64,000 nucleotides of DNA, taken from the NCBI GenBank assembly GCA_019022495.1, contig JAFEKR010000046.1, positions 248,001 to 312,000 of the forward strand, read 5' to 3'. This document shows, piece by piece, positions 43,449 through 54,300 of this stretch (the first letter of the stretch is position 1; every line of letters begins with the position of its first letter). The DNA comes from Epichloe hybrida. Its lineage: Eukaryota; Ascomycota; Sordariomycetes; Hypocreales; Clavicipitaceae. Position numbers and translations under genes: made by a program. Under the pieces are notes generated by a model that was not told the origin of the DNA, searched no databases, and saw only the letters and a program-made list of their open reading frames with translations.

Positions 43449-44961
43449 CGTGCTTTACTCTGCCGATGCAAGACAAAAGATGGAAAAGGTAATGTGTCGA
43501 AAAGTGCTCCGTCTTCACTGCTGATCAGTCGTGAAAATTCGAAGATTAAATATGGTGCCAGAAGAAGATTTCGTTTGGAATGCACCTTTTTGAGAGGAAC
43601 AGATAGCTGCATAGTGGAGCTGCAGCAATTAACCAGTGAATCTCGACCTGGCACAAACGAGGCAGGAGCGCTTTGCGTTTGCTCTATCACGCATGGATTC
43701 ATAAGTCGGGGCCGCCGGGGGAGGGACCAACAGCGCAGAGAGTGCTCACGACCGAGTTTCGCCGATTTGCCGTCAGTTTTTTTCAGAGTTTTTTTTGGGT
43801 TCTTCTTTGCAAATACAGAGTGGAAGGTTTCAAGCTGAGTATCTGGTGCTATATCGTGACAATTCGAAATATCATGAAGCGTGAAATCCTTTTTAGGACT
43901 CGAGAAGGAACCAACCTCACCATGCATACTGCTAAGCCCAACCACGGCGTTCATTCACAGGCTCCAGTGTCGCTGATTATAAAAGGTGCCTCGTGGCCCT
44001 GATACGAAGAGCGACCAGAGAGCTCTGGTTTGTGTTCCGTCACGAAGGGCTGCATAGCTGCTAGTTCCTGAGCAGTCGACTCATTTTTCGACCTGAAATG
44101 CCTCCATGCTAGGAACCCTAAGAGCGCCTGGCAAAATCAATCCTCCGACAGTAGCTTCGATGGCAACAGCTGCGACAGCATTGATTGTGAAATTGAAATA
44201 GTGACATGGGGTCTTGCGGACCTTGGTATCGGAATCGTAGGGGACAAGGTTAAAGATGGCGTCATTGCCTTTGGCCATCTTTCTCTAGAAGCGGCTCAGA
44301 TCGACGGTCCAAATCAGGCTCGTCAATCTCTTCGATCTACGAAACAAGCCAGGGTAAAGTCTGGCTTTTCTTTTCTTTTCAGAAAAGAAGAATAACGCTA
44401 GATTTGAAGTACTCGATGTTACATACTGGCTGGTGGGAGATTATATGCCTTGCCAGCACTGCCCGGCAGCGTGTGGTGTTCTTGCCAAAGTATCAAGCTC
44501 TTATAGGTGAGGTTAGAGGTCCATTGCGAATGGAGCTTCTGGCCTACTGTGTGCGAGAAATCGTCTTGCTTGACGATTGTTGACAAGGCGGTGACAAGGC
44601 CGGCAGCATAAAAGCCCCAATTCAGCACCAGCCAGGGTGGAGGACCCTACATGTAATAAGTTCGCGCAGTTGCCCACATTTTGTGCCGATCGCCCAACGG
44701 CAAGGTTGGACCCGCTTCATCCTCCCAGACCTTATTACCTCTGACCTTTGGCCTTGCTCCTCAACAAGTGCCTCATCATGCGTCTCATCAGTCTGACGAA
44801 CCCACGGCTATATCTGCAGCATACCACCACGATAGCCGGAATGAGAGCAACCCGGTAATCTCAAGCCCTCACTATGGCTGTTGCCTCCCTGCAAGAGGAA
44901 ACGATACAGCACCGTCACGTCAATGGGCCATCTCAGCTGGTGACATCATCCCAAAATCGTC
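43449..44961. other. Intergenic with possible gene remnants
   Basis: Promoter side of the DXO-like gene and of USB1. Between 44081 and 44650 the minus strand has coding-like fragments, listed separately. Nothing else is supported. Confidence 0.4.
44081..44660 (-). pseudogene. Unidentified coding-like fragments, no intact gene
   Basis: After an ACATGTAG acceptor-like site near 44650, a minus frame reads GPPPWLVLNWGFYAAGLVTA, then LSTIVKQDDF and LILWQEHHTLPGSAGKAYNL, and stops at 44419. A GTATGT donor-like site sits just before that stop. Downstream, two further frames look coding: ATCGAAGAG.. giving IEEIDEPDLDRRSEPLLEKD, and an ATG at 44278 giving MAKGNDAIFNLVPYDSDTKV, with ITNVAA-like hydrophobic residues until the stop at 44081. 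I could not join them in phase with believable introns. A decayed membrane-protein gene or a gene with unusual splicing would fit. No family recognised. Confidence 0.33.
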
Positions 44962-46007
44962 ATGGGGCTCGTCGACTACTCGTCCTCATCTGACGATGAA
45001 GTGCTGCCCAATTCTCCGCCGTGTAAGCGCCAAAAGCGCAAGGCAGGGCCAAATGGCGAGCAAGAGTCAACAATGCCACCGCTACCCGCAACATTTCACG
45101 ATCTATATGCATCCACTGTGCGGCAGAGTGTGGTGGATGATCCCAGCTTGCATCAGGGGCGGAAGCGCCAGAACCCCCATGTGGTTGGGCACTGGCCTTC
45201 CCATATTTACGTGGAATGTACGTACGTTTGTCTTCTTGCTCCATCTCCGACTGTTTCCGAGTCCTCGCATATACGTTACACAAACTCGATTTGTATTAAT
45301 TTCATGGACAAGGGCATCCCACAACCACGCAGCACGACACCCTTGACGCGCTTATGAAGAAGACCCAGACCCAGATTGGGGAAGATATTCATCTCCACAA
45401 CTTTCTCACCAGCGATCTAGGTACACCTCTACCACTGCATATCAGCCTTTCAAAACCTCTCAGCCTACCTACTTCCAAAAAGGATGACTTCTTCTCCAAG
45501 ATCCAAGATGCCATCTACACCAGTGGCGTCGGTCGCTTCTCCGTGAAGCCTGCCGGGTTAGCTTGGTACAGATCCCCGGATTCAGATCGCACATTCTTCG
45601 TATTACGGGTCATCACGACGAGAGAACTCAGCTCCCAGAACACCGACGATAAAAAAAGACCGTTGCGGCTGTCGACCAATCCTGAGCTGATGGCCATTCT
45701 CGTCAAGTGTAATAAAGCTGCTGCCCATTTTGGACAGCCACCTTTGTATCAGCAAAGTGCTGGTGATGCGGTGGACGCGGCGTTCCATGTATCAATAGGT
45801 TGGACGATGGGTTCTCCTGATGAAGAAACGTGCTTGATGGTACTCAAAAATTTCAGTGATGTGCAGTTTGGAAAGATTCGTGACTGGGAAATTGATGTAG
45901 ATGGGGTCAAGGCCAAGATTGGGAATATCATCACCCATATACCATTGTCAAGAAGGGGAAACAGACAAGAGGGTAGCGAAGAGCCAAACTCATTGTTTGG
46001 ATCTTGA
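44962..46007 (+). CDS. USB1: U6 snRNA 3' phosphodiesterase Usb1
   Basis: Nuclear 2H-family 3'-5' exonuclease that trims the U6 snRNA oligo(U) tail and leaves a cyclic phosphate. Exons are 44962-45217 and 45313-46007; 316 residues. The start gives [13 protein letters not shown], a typical Usb1 N-terminus, followed by a basic KRQKRKAG. The two catalytic HxS motifs are present: [12 protein letters not shown] and, later, [12 protein letters not shown]. Across the intron, HIYVEW joins [16 protein letters not shown]. Other family marks are [37 protein letters not shown] and [14 protein letters not shown]. The intron acceptor is AAG (GGACAAG). Nothing is missing. Confidence 0.94.
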
Positions 46008-46023
46008 AAACAGTACTCCGCAT

Positions 46024-46147
46024 AGAAGAAGAAGAAGAAGAAGTGTAGTAGTAGTAGTAGTACAAAGTAGTAGTAGTAGTAGTAGTAGCAGTAGTAGTAG
46101 TAGTAGCAGTAGTAGTGATAGTAGTAGTAGTAGTAGTGATAGTAGTA
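46024..46147. repeat. Trinucleotide array (GAA, then TAG/TAC/CAG)
   Basis: About 20 bp of GAA repeats followed by about 100 bp of TAG repeats with occasional CAG and GAT interruptions, starting 17 bp after the USB1 stop codon. It creates spurious Ser- or Tyr/Leu-rich open frames on both strands. Confidence 0.97.
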
Positions 46148-46565
46148 CTTGGCTATTTTCGCAACTATAAATAGGCCCGTGTGATGGAGCCAAGTCCACG
46201 TACTGGGGCCAATGGTACTTTCAAGTGCAACAATGGGTAGCCATGTTCGCGGCGAGTAGCAATACAATCAATCGATGAGACTTGGGCGCTTCACATCCCT
46301 CATACCCTGCACTGCATGCCACCTTGTAGTGGCTTCTCCAGGTAATGAACAGCCCAGGCCCTTTGCTTTGCTTTGACGCCAGACCCGACGGAGCATAGTC
46401 TACGGGGAATTACAGTTGCCGAAATCACCGCTTATTTGCACGCACGAGGTTGTTGATGTCCCCCATGTTTTTCTCACATTATTTCGGCGGAGTCCCGTTC
46501 CCGGACATGCCATGCTCGGGCTCCATTTTAGCTCCATTCCGATGCTTCTTTGGGTTGATGGGCCT

Positions 46566-46632
46566 TGACCTATCCTCGACCTCTCCTCGACCTGTCCTCG
46601 ACCTCTCCTCGACCTGTCCTCGACCTCTCCTC
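46566..46632. repeat. 11-bp tandem repeat, six units
   Basis: Six units of GACCT(A/C/G)TCCTC. Units with C and G at the variable position alternate, which suggests duplication of a 22-bp dimer. Confidence 0.95.
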
Positions 46633-47320
46633 CATGTAGACAACTGATTTCCGCAACAGTTTGTTCACCTGGCACTCTGCGCGCCTTCCTCCTCCCCTGT
46701 TGCCAGATGCCAAAAAGAGGTCACAACACAGAAGCACTTGTAGACGTGCTTGTTTTGCCCGCCTTTGATTCTCAAACATCTCAAGGAGCCTGATGCGATT
46801 CGCTCAATTGCTTAGCTTCAACGACGCGGCTGGCGGCATACCATCCAATTCGTCAATATAATAATACATGGTCGTCAAAGAGAAGATTCCCCTGGCCCAG
46901 GTACCCTTTGAACTCCAAGAAGGGGAAGGAAGAAAAAAAATCACAATCCAGTCACCTAGTCCACCAACCCACTTGACAACATTTCCGCCCCTCTCCCCTC
47001 CCCTCCCCGCACCACGCACTGGCCCTTGACGCGCCTGATTGTTTTCTTGAGCTTTCTTCCCTTTTAATATCGTTCTGTTGGGTTTGCTTTGCCTCGAAAA
47101 GTCGGAGTGAACTAACGACGTCGCATCGCCACTTTTTCCCTTTGTTGCCTCGTACTGGTTCTACCGAGTGGGCGAAGGGCACAGGATAAAAAAAAAAAAA
47201 AAGTGCAGCAACACGTACGTCTGGAGCTGCAAGCCGCCCAGCCCTGGTTAGAAAAATCGTCAACTTTGGACTCGAGGTCAACCACACACACCTTGCTTGG
47301 TCAGACGTAAAGCCTGACCC

Positions 47321-47892
47321 ATGGATATCGACATGAGTCGCCGGAACAAGACTCCCAGGTCGCTGTCAGACTCTGAACGGGCGCGCCTTGAAGAATTCAT
47401 TGACTCGATTCACTATTCTGCAAGGTAAACACGGCTTCTCGAAGTTTTCCGGCCTTCACCGCTTTCGTCGGGGACTTTTTTTTTTCTTTTTTTGTTCTTT
47501 TTTTCTTTTCGCGCGTTCCAAGATGTTGCGAAGCCGCTGTATGGCCAACGAGCTGATTTGTGTGTCCTACCAGATACTCGGATAGCGAATACGAGTACCG
47601 GCACGTGCAGCTGCCAAAAGCTATGCTCAAGGCAATCCCAAAGGATTATCATGACACGTCGAAAGGAACTCTGAAATTGCTATGGGAAGAGGAATGGCGA
47701 GCTATTGGTATTACTCAGGTACGACAACGCGCCCTGTTTCAAGAAACCCGCATCAGTTACGGCAATACACCGAGAACATTGCGCGAGACAATCATGCCAG
47801 AGCAGGATATTTGTTGACAGTGCTCGCAGAGTCTTGGTTTAGTCTTCTTAAATAATTTAAACAAAGTAAATAGCAATATAATAACAGCGTAA
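47321..47892 (+). pseudogene. CKS1: CKS1 cyclin-dependent kinase subunit, last exon cut off
   Basis: Small Cdk-binding processivity factor of the cell cycle. Exons are 47321-47424 and 47574-47718, with a last exon opening at 47830. Exon 2 begins [19 protein letters not shown] and ends [16 protein letters not shown], the unmistakable Cks core with phosphate-binding Arg and Trp. The last exon should continue SLGW and then a conserved strand with the HxPEPHxLLF motif. Here it reads SLG and then LVFLNNLNKVNSNIITA to a TAA at 47890. DNA composition switches to the AT-rich block at about 47839, within the SLGW codons. The conserved end was not found in the rest of the window on either strand. Either the gene was broken by the repeat block or the assembly joins wrongly here. 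Confidence 0.85.
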
Positions 47893-47929
47893 TTTCTACG
47901 CTTATTAAGAGGGATAGACTAGGTAAATC

Positions 47930-48060
47930 TAAAAAACAGGCAAAACAGGAAAAACAGGAAAAACAGGGTAAATAGAATAAACAGGATAAACAGGGTGGGA
48001 TAAATAGGATAAACAGAATAGGATAAATAGGATAAACAGGATTAATAGGATAAACAAAGG
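47930..48060. repeat. Degenerate AAACAGG / ATAAACAGG minisatellite
   Basis: About 15 imperfect units of 8-10 bp built on AAACAGG, AAATAGG and ATAAACAGG. They start about 90 bp inside the left edge of the AT block. CA to TA variants between units look RIP-like. Confidence 0.85.
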
Positions 48061-48608
48061 GAAATAACGAAAAACAATAGAAAAAGTATAAAAAAGGGAA
48101 AAAATAGCAAAAAGAGGGAAGAGCAGGCCATAAAGATAGCGCAAAAGTAAAAACAACTTAATATTTAGAACACTAAGGCGTAAAAAGCTATAAAGAGAGA
48201 AGAGAGGTTATAAAGAGAGTGTAGAAGGAGGTTATATAGGTTAGCTAGCTTAGCTAAGGATTATTTTTAATATTAGGTTTAAATAAAATGCCTTGCGGCA
48301 ATAGATTTAGTTATTTAGTTAGTTTTCTTGTGATAGACAATAAGATTAATAATTAACTAAATATCCCAGATAGATATAATAAGGTTATATCCTATAAGCC
48401 TAAGGGTTAATAAATTAATCCCTTAGAAGTCTAATAAGCCTATAACTAGGATTCTAGTCTATTTTCCTTTAGCACACTCTATAGTTATACCTCTCTACCT
48501 AAATAGCCTATCTAGGTTAGCTTAAGAGGTAAGGGGCTGTGTTATCTATAGAAATATCTCTTCTTGTAATACCTAACTTATTTGTGGTTATAGTTAACCA
48601 CTAATTAG

Positions 48609-48898
48609 TGTTAGTTACACTAAGGAATATTACACTAGTGCGAAGAGGTTAAATTTAATGAAGTTAATAATAATAGCTAATAATTAAGAGAGAAGAGAAG
48701 AGAGAGAAGGAAAGGAATCTAGCTAGGAGAGAAAGTAAGCAAAAGAGAGGAAAAAGTAAGGCTATAGTGCAGTGCCACTGCTAATAAAGCGGGGTAGCTC
48801 GCGATGCATCTAATCACATCGCGTGCATCCCTTTGGTGGCTTCACTCTTTAGCCACGGTCAGACTATCTATCGTCTGAAGGTCCGAAGGAAGCCACAA
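48609..48898 (+). repeat. Left copy of 290-bp inverted repeat
   Basis: Begins TGTTAGTTACACTAAGGAA, includes CACTAGTGCGAAGAGGTTAA, and ends GGAAGCCACA. Its reverse complement is found at 62707-62997 with mostly C/T and G/A differences. This copy keeps more C and G (for example AGCCACGGTCAGAC against AGCTATAGTTAGAC), so it is less mutated. It starts TG and ends CA, like an LTR, but the partner is in opposite orientation. Confidence 0.88.
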
Positions 48899-51399
48899 TT
48901 ACCTTACTATATAATTACTACTAAGTTACTATAGACTATAAGTAAAATTATAGCTAATATTTAAGGGGTAATTATAAGTCTAGATTAAGGGGTAATTATA
49001 GGTTTAGTTTAAGATCTAGCTAATCCTAGATTTGCCTTAAGCTCTCTAATTTATGCCTTTATTTATAAGACCTCTTATCTTCTTTAAAGGTAATATAGCT
49101 TAGATTATATAACCTTATAGTATTATTATAACGCCCTTTTTTCTTTAGTTATATTATTTATATCTTTACCTAAATTAGGATTAAGTAGCATTTATTATAC
49201 CCTATTATTATCTATAGTTTTAGATTATAGGGGTTCTTTATTTTCCTAATTATCTATAGCTTTATTATTATAAAGTACTAGTGTGTTTCTTATAAATCTT
49301 TAGAGTGTTAGCTATATAATAGTCTAGCTAATAGTTTATATCCTTAAAAAGGTTAAGAGAGATTAATTTATTATAGCTTATACTAAAAGGTTTAGAATAA
49401 AGTAATAGCTAAGACTATTATAGTTACTACTAGATAAATACTAGCTAGGGATAAGTGTGTAAAGGTTTTAATCTTTAACCTAGTACTAATAATATGCGTA
49501 GTCTTTAATAAATACCTTGCTTTATAAGCACGTGGCTATCTTGTAGCTAGCTAGCCTCTTTGTTATCCGCATGGCCTAAAGGTTCTCCAAAGACCTGCTT
49601 TAATAAACATCCTATCTTTAACCTCTGCGCTCCTAACAACCTTATAATAGCTTATAATACTAATATTACTAATATTACTAAGATTACTAATATTACTAAG
49701 ATTACTTATAATATTATTAGTGTTAAAGTTTAATAAAAAATAAATAACTAATAAATAACTTAAATATAAATACTAGTAATTATAAGTAAGTTACTATAGT
49801 AAAAGCTATAGTTTCTAATAACTTAGTATTTTAAGGTTTTTAAAAATATTAATATTATAAAAATGTTTTCTCTTTTATATTTCTTTAAAATAATAATAAA
49901 AGTAAAATAATAGTAATTAAGGTTATAAAAGTTATTAAAGCTTTTATAATAAGTATAGTATATTATATAAAACTAAGTCCTAGTATTATTTTTAAAAATA
50001 AGTTAAACTTATTTTTTATAGCTTATTTAAGCTATATAAGGTAATTAAAATAATACTATTAGTTATCTATTAATAAATTATAAATATTAGTCTATTATAT
50101 TCTTTCTTTATGTATTATTATAATAAGATATATAAATTTACTATATTTAACTTCTTAAAGCTTTAGAATTATAAAGCTTAAAGTAATATTTAATTAGTTT
50201 AAATAGTAAATAAATAGTTTAAGCTTTTTTTAAGTTCTTATTATATAATAATAATATTGAAGTACTAAGTATATACTCTATTAACTTTTATATATTTATT
50301 TAGATTTCTAATTTAATTTAATTATATTAGTTTAGGGTATTTTTTAATTAAATTACTATATATAACTTCTTAAAGCTTTAGAATTATAAAGCTTAAAGTA
50401 ATATTTAATTAGTTTAAATAGTAAATAAATAGTTTAAGCTTTTTTTAAGTTCTTATTATATTAATAATAATATTAAAGTACTAAGTATATATTTTATTAA
50501 CTTTTATATATTTATTTAGATTTCTAATTTAATTTAATTATATTAGTTTAGGGTATTTTTTAATTAAATTAATAATAAAAACATAAAATAATTAATAATA
50601 ATAGTAAATAAAATAATTAGAAGGTTTTTCTTAAAGTTATATTAGTAAAATAAAGTAATAAGTATAATAATATTATTAAAAAGGTATAATATTATAAATA
50701 ACCCTAGTTATAGTAAAATCCTTAAAAAAAGGTAAATATTATAAATTCTATAACTAATTAAGTAAAATAGGTAATAATAAAGGCTTCTATATAACTAGCT
50801 TTCTTTTAATCCTTATAATAACATTATATAATAAAAAGACCTACTTTTTTTTACTAACACTATATTTATAGTTTTTATAGATAGTGTAGTTAGTAATTAC
50901 ACTAATTACACTACACTACAAGCAAAAAAAAACTATATTACACTACACTATAAAAAAAAACTACAATACACTAACTACAAAAAAAAAAAAAACTATAATA
51001 CATTAACTATAAGAAAAAAAAACTACATTATAAATACAAATTTTTCCTAAAAACTACACTAACTACACTACAAACAATACTCTGATTATACCTCTCTAAT
51101 ATAGTAAATATAAAGCTTTATAAGTAAATATTAAATATAATCTCTAGTGTTCCTAAATATTAGGTAGTAAAGTATATATATACACTAGGCTTTAAGAACC
51201 TTACTAGTAACCTCTATAAGTTACTTATAATTACAAAGAGTAGTATAAGAAGTATATAATACTACTAGTAATAAGATAAAGACCCTTTAGAGGCTATATT
51301 TATAGACTACTAATATAGATAATATAGTTAAAGGGATAGAGAAAGAGAAGGTTATTATCGTAATTTTAAATACCTTAAGCGCTACTTTATTTATAGTAA
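48899..51399. other. AT-rich interior without readable coding
   Basis: No recognisable protein motif in any frame. It includes a 215-bp direct tandem duplication (50141-50571), listed separately. Confidence 0.5.
50141..50571. repeat. 215-bp direct tandem duplication
   Basis: Two adjacent copies with period 215 bp. Both contain CTTCTTAAAGCTTTAGAATT (50151 and 50366) and a closing TTAGGGTATTTTTTAATTAA. They differ at only a few positions, so the duplication is younger than most of the mutation in the block, or both copies were already AT-saturated. Confidence 0.85.
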
Positions 51400-54300
51400 A
51401 AGTAGCTATTAGTTAATAAATTACTCTAATACTAAGTAAAAGAGAGAGAAAGAGAGATAGTAAAATAGTAAGAGTTATTATTTACCCCCTTTAGAGAAGA
51501 GATTCTAGTTATTCCTTACTATAATTAAAGGTAATACTAATGCTAAGGTAAAGAAGCTAAAAGACTAGGAATCCTAGCTTAAGGCCTATATCTAAGCTTA
51601 AGATAATAAAGATAATAATAGTACTAAAGAAAGGCTATTATTAAAAGCATATTTAAGCATTATGTAATTCTTTTGCTCTAGTCCCTAGATAATTAATAAT
51701 GTTAATATCCTTATAATACTTAAGAATTAGGCTTTTTAATATCTCTTACTTAAGTAAGAGCTATATCTTAAAGAGAATTCTAATAAGGATAACTTAATTT
51801 ACTATACCTCTAAAGGATACTATTTTAAAGAGATCTTTAAAGGAATTATACTAGATATAAAAGCCTTAGGCTAATTAACTACTAGTCTAGCATAAGCTAA
51901 AGCCTTGCTAAGATTAATGCTATTATTAATAATTAAACCTTATAACCTAGAAGTTATTTGCTTTAGTGCTAAATTAGTAATAATATATAGCGTTATTTAT
52001 ATACCTATAAAGCTTAGCTAAATTAACTTCTATGTCCTTAACACTACTATACCTTTCCTTTTTTCCCTTACTAATATAAATAAAATAAAGGTTAAGATTA
52101 ATAACCTTACTAATATATTAATTTAAAATAATAAGACTATACTTATTATATATAAATAAGGCTACCCTTAGTGGCTTCTAAAGGTAAGAGAAACCACTGC
52201 TTTTTACCTATTAGAAGAAGAGATTTATTAACTTTACTAAAGGTTTAGTTATCCCTTAATTTAATAGCTTATAAAGATCCTTTAATAGGCTAGTTATAAT
52301 ATTAAACGCTAGGTAATTAAGAGGCTTATAAAGGTCTATTACTATTATTAAATAAATAGAAAAGCCCTTAGCTAGTTTAAGTTCTCTCTTAAAGATAACT
52401 ATAACTTTAACTATAAGATTATTATTAATATTATATAAATTAATAGCTAGCTAGTCCTTTATATTATTAATTTAGTAACCTTATTTTAAGTAGCCTAATT
52501 CCTTAACTCTAAGAAGCAAAAAGCTTATAATATCTAGGATATAATTAAAGAGTGCTAAATTAATATATATCTAGGCCCTTTAGACTAGATTATTTATAAT
52601 ACTAGTAATAACTTTACTTCAGGTAAATTTAAGTATTATACTTACTTAATATTAATTAATATTAATAAGATACTTATTAAAGCCTATAATAGCATTAGAA
52701 AGGTTAAAAGATATTATAGACCTTTTTACTAGGCTTATAATATTATTATAGATTTAATTAGTAAAGAGATTACTCCTAAGTAATAACTCTAAATAGCTAT
52801 TAAAGCTATTAATAACTTAGTAAGCCTTAATAGCCTTATACTAACCTTACTAGTCTTTAGAGCTTACTTATAAATAATAAATAAGTTATTACTAAGTGTC
52901 TTTATTATTTAATAAGCTAAAGTAATTTAGAAAGTAACTAATAAAGTTTACTATTACCTAGCTAAGAGGTAAGTTTATAAGGCCCTTAGTGCCTAGAATA
53001 GCTTTAATATATTACTAATATATTAGCTATTACTATAGGCTAATATATATATATAAAAAGAAAAAGGTAAATAGCATAGCCTTTATAAGCTATTAGCTAC
53101 TAATAAGAAGACCTATATAGTTAAGATACCCTATAGCCTAGCTAAGTTTTACTCTATAGTAGTAAAGCTATATTATAAGAACTTATAGTATATAGGAGCT
53201 AATAGCTAAAGCCTTTAGGGTATTAGGGAATATAACCTAAACCTAGAGGTCCTTACTTATAGTATAGCTCTTTCTTATACTATAGCCCTCTTTAATATTA
53301 TAGTCTTATTATAAGAAAGGGCTAAGAGGGCTAAGGAAAATAAGCTACTTATAAAAGGTAATAAGGTAAGGGAAGAAAAGAAAGAGATACTAGTAAAGAG
53401 AAAGAGAGAGAGGCTAAGGAAAAACCTTATAGTTTAATTTTATATTAATAAGAGTATAAAAAAGCCTATAAAGGCTATTAAGGCTAAAGTTAATTTTATA
53501 GGAAGCTATAAAGTTAAAGAACTTATAGTAAGCTTTAAGGTAACTAAAGCTACCCCTATAGAAAGCTATAAAGTTAGTAACCCTAAGAAAGTAAAAGTAA
53601 AGATAATTAAGGCCTAGGTTTATAATCCTAAGGAGTTTATTAGACTTATAAAGCCTCTTATATTTATTAATAAAGACTAAGAGAAAGTATTAATTAAGGA
53701 AATTATAGCTAGAGAAGTACTAAATATAGTATTCCTTATAGTAAAAGAAAAGGCTAACTAAAACCTTACCTATTAACTTTACTAAGAGGGAAAGATTATA
53801 ACCTTAGGGAGCCTCTTTAAATAATCTAACTAAGCTAAGATTAATACCTTATAAGCTTATAATATATTTTAGATTTATAATATTTAATCTAGTAAAGTAT
53901 AAAGGCCACTAGATCTTTAATTCTTATATAGTCTAAGAGATTAAAGGCAAAGGCACTAAATTATTATATAAGAAGTTATGCCTTATTATATAAGGGCATA
54001 ATAATAGAGGAAAAGAGGCTATCTTAACCTAATTACTAATAATATAGTAATTAAGCTAATAGATTATTATAGCCCTTACTTTATTATTAAAGTAAAAGGG
54101 AATTTACCTTTAGCTATAAGATATTATATAAGCTTATGTTTAATCCTAAATAACCCTAAATAAGCTAATTATTATAAAGTTACTAAAGTAAATTATATAT
54201 CTCTTTTTAAAGGGCATAATAATAAAGGTAATTAAGCCTCTTTATAAGATTATAAAGGCTAGAACTTACTAGTAAGTAATATATTTTTACTACTATAGGG

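Larger units (their letters stand above)
46008..47320. other. Intergenic with two simple-sequence arrays
   Basis: USB1 3' flank and CKS1 promoter/5' UTR. Contains the TAG-rich array and the 11-bp array listed separately, plus an A-run at 47189-47202. No gene supported. Confidence 0.5.

Noticed and set aside
45749..46267. Tyr/Leu-rich and Ser-rich long frames near 46.1 kb
   Set aside because: Produced by the TAG trinucleotide array on either strand.
47929..48156. 75-codon Phe/Leu/Tyr-rich minus frame
   Set aside because: Antisense reading of the AAACAGG minisatellite.
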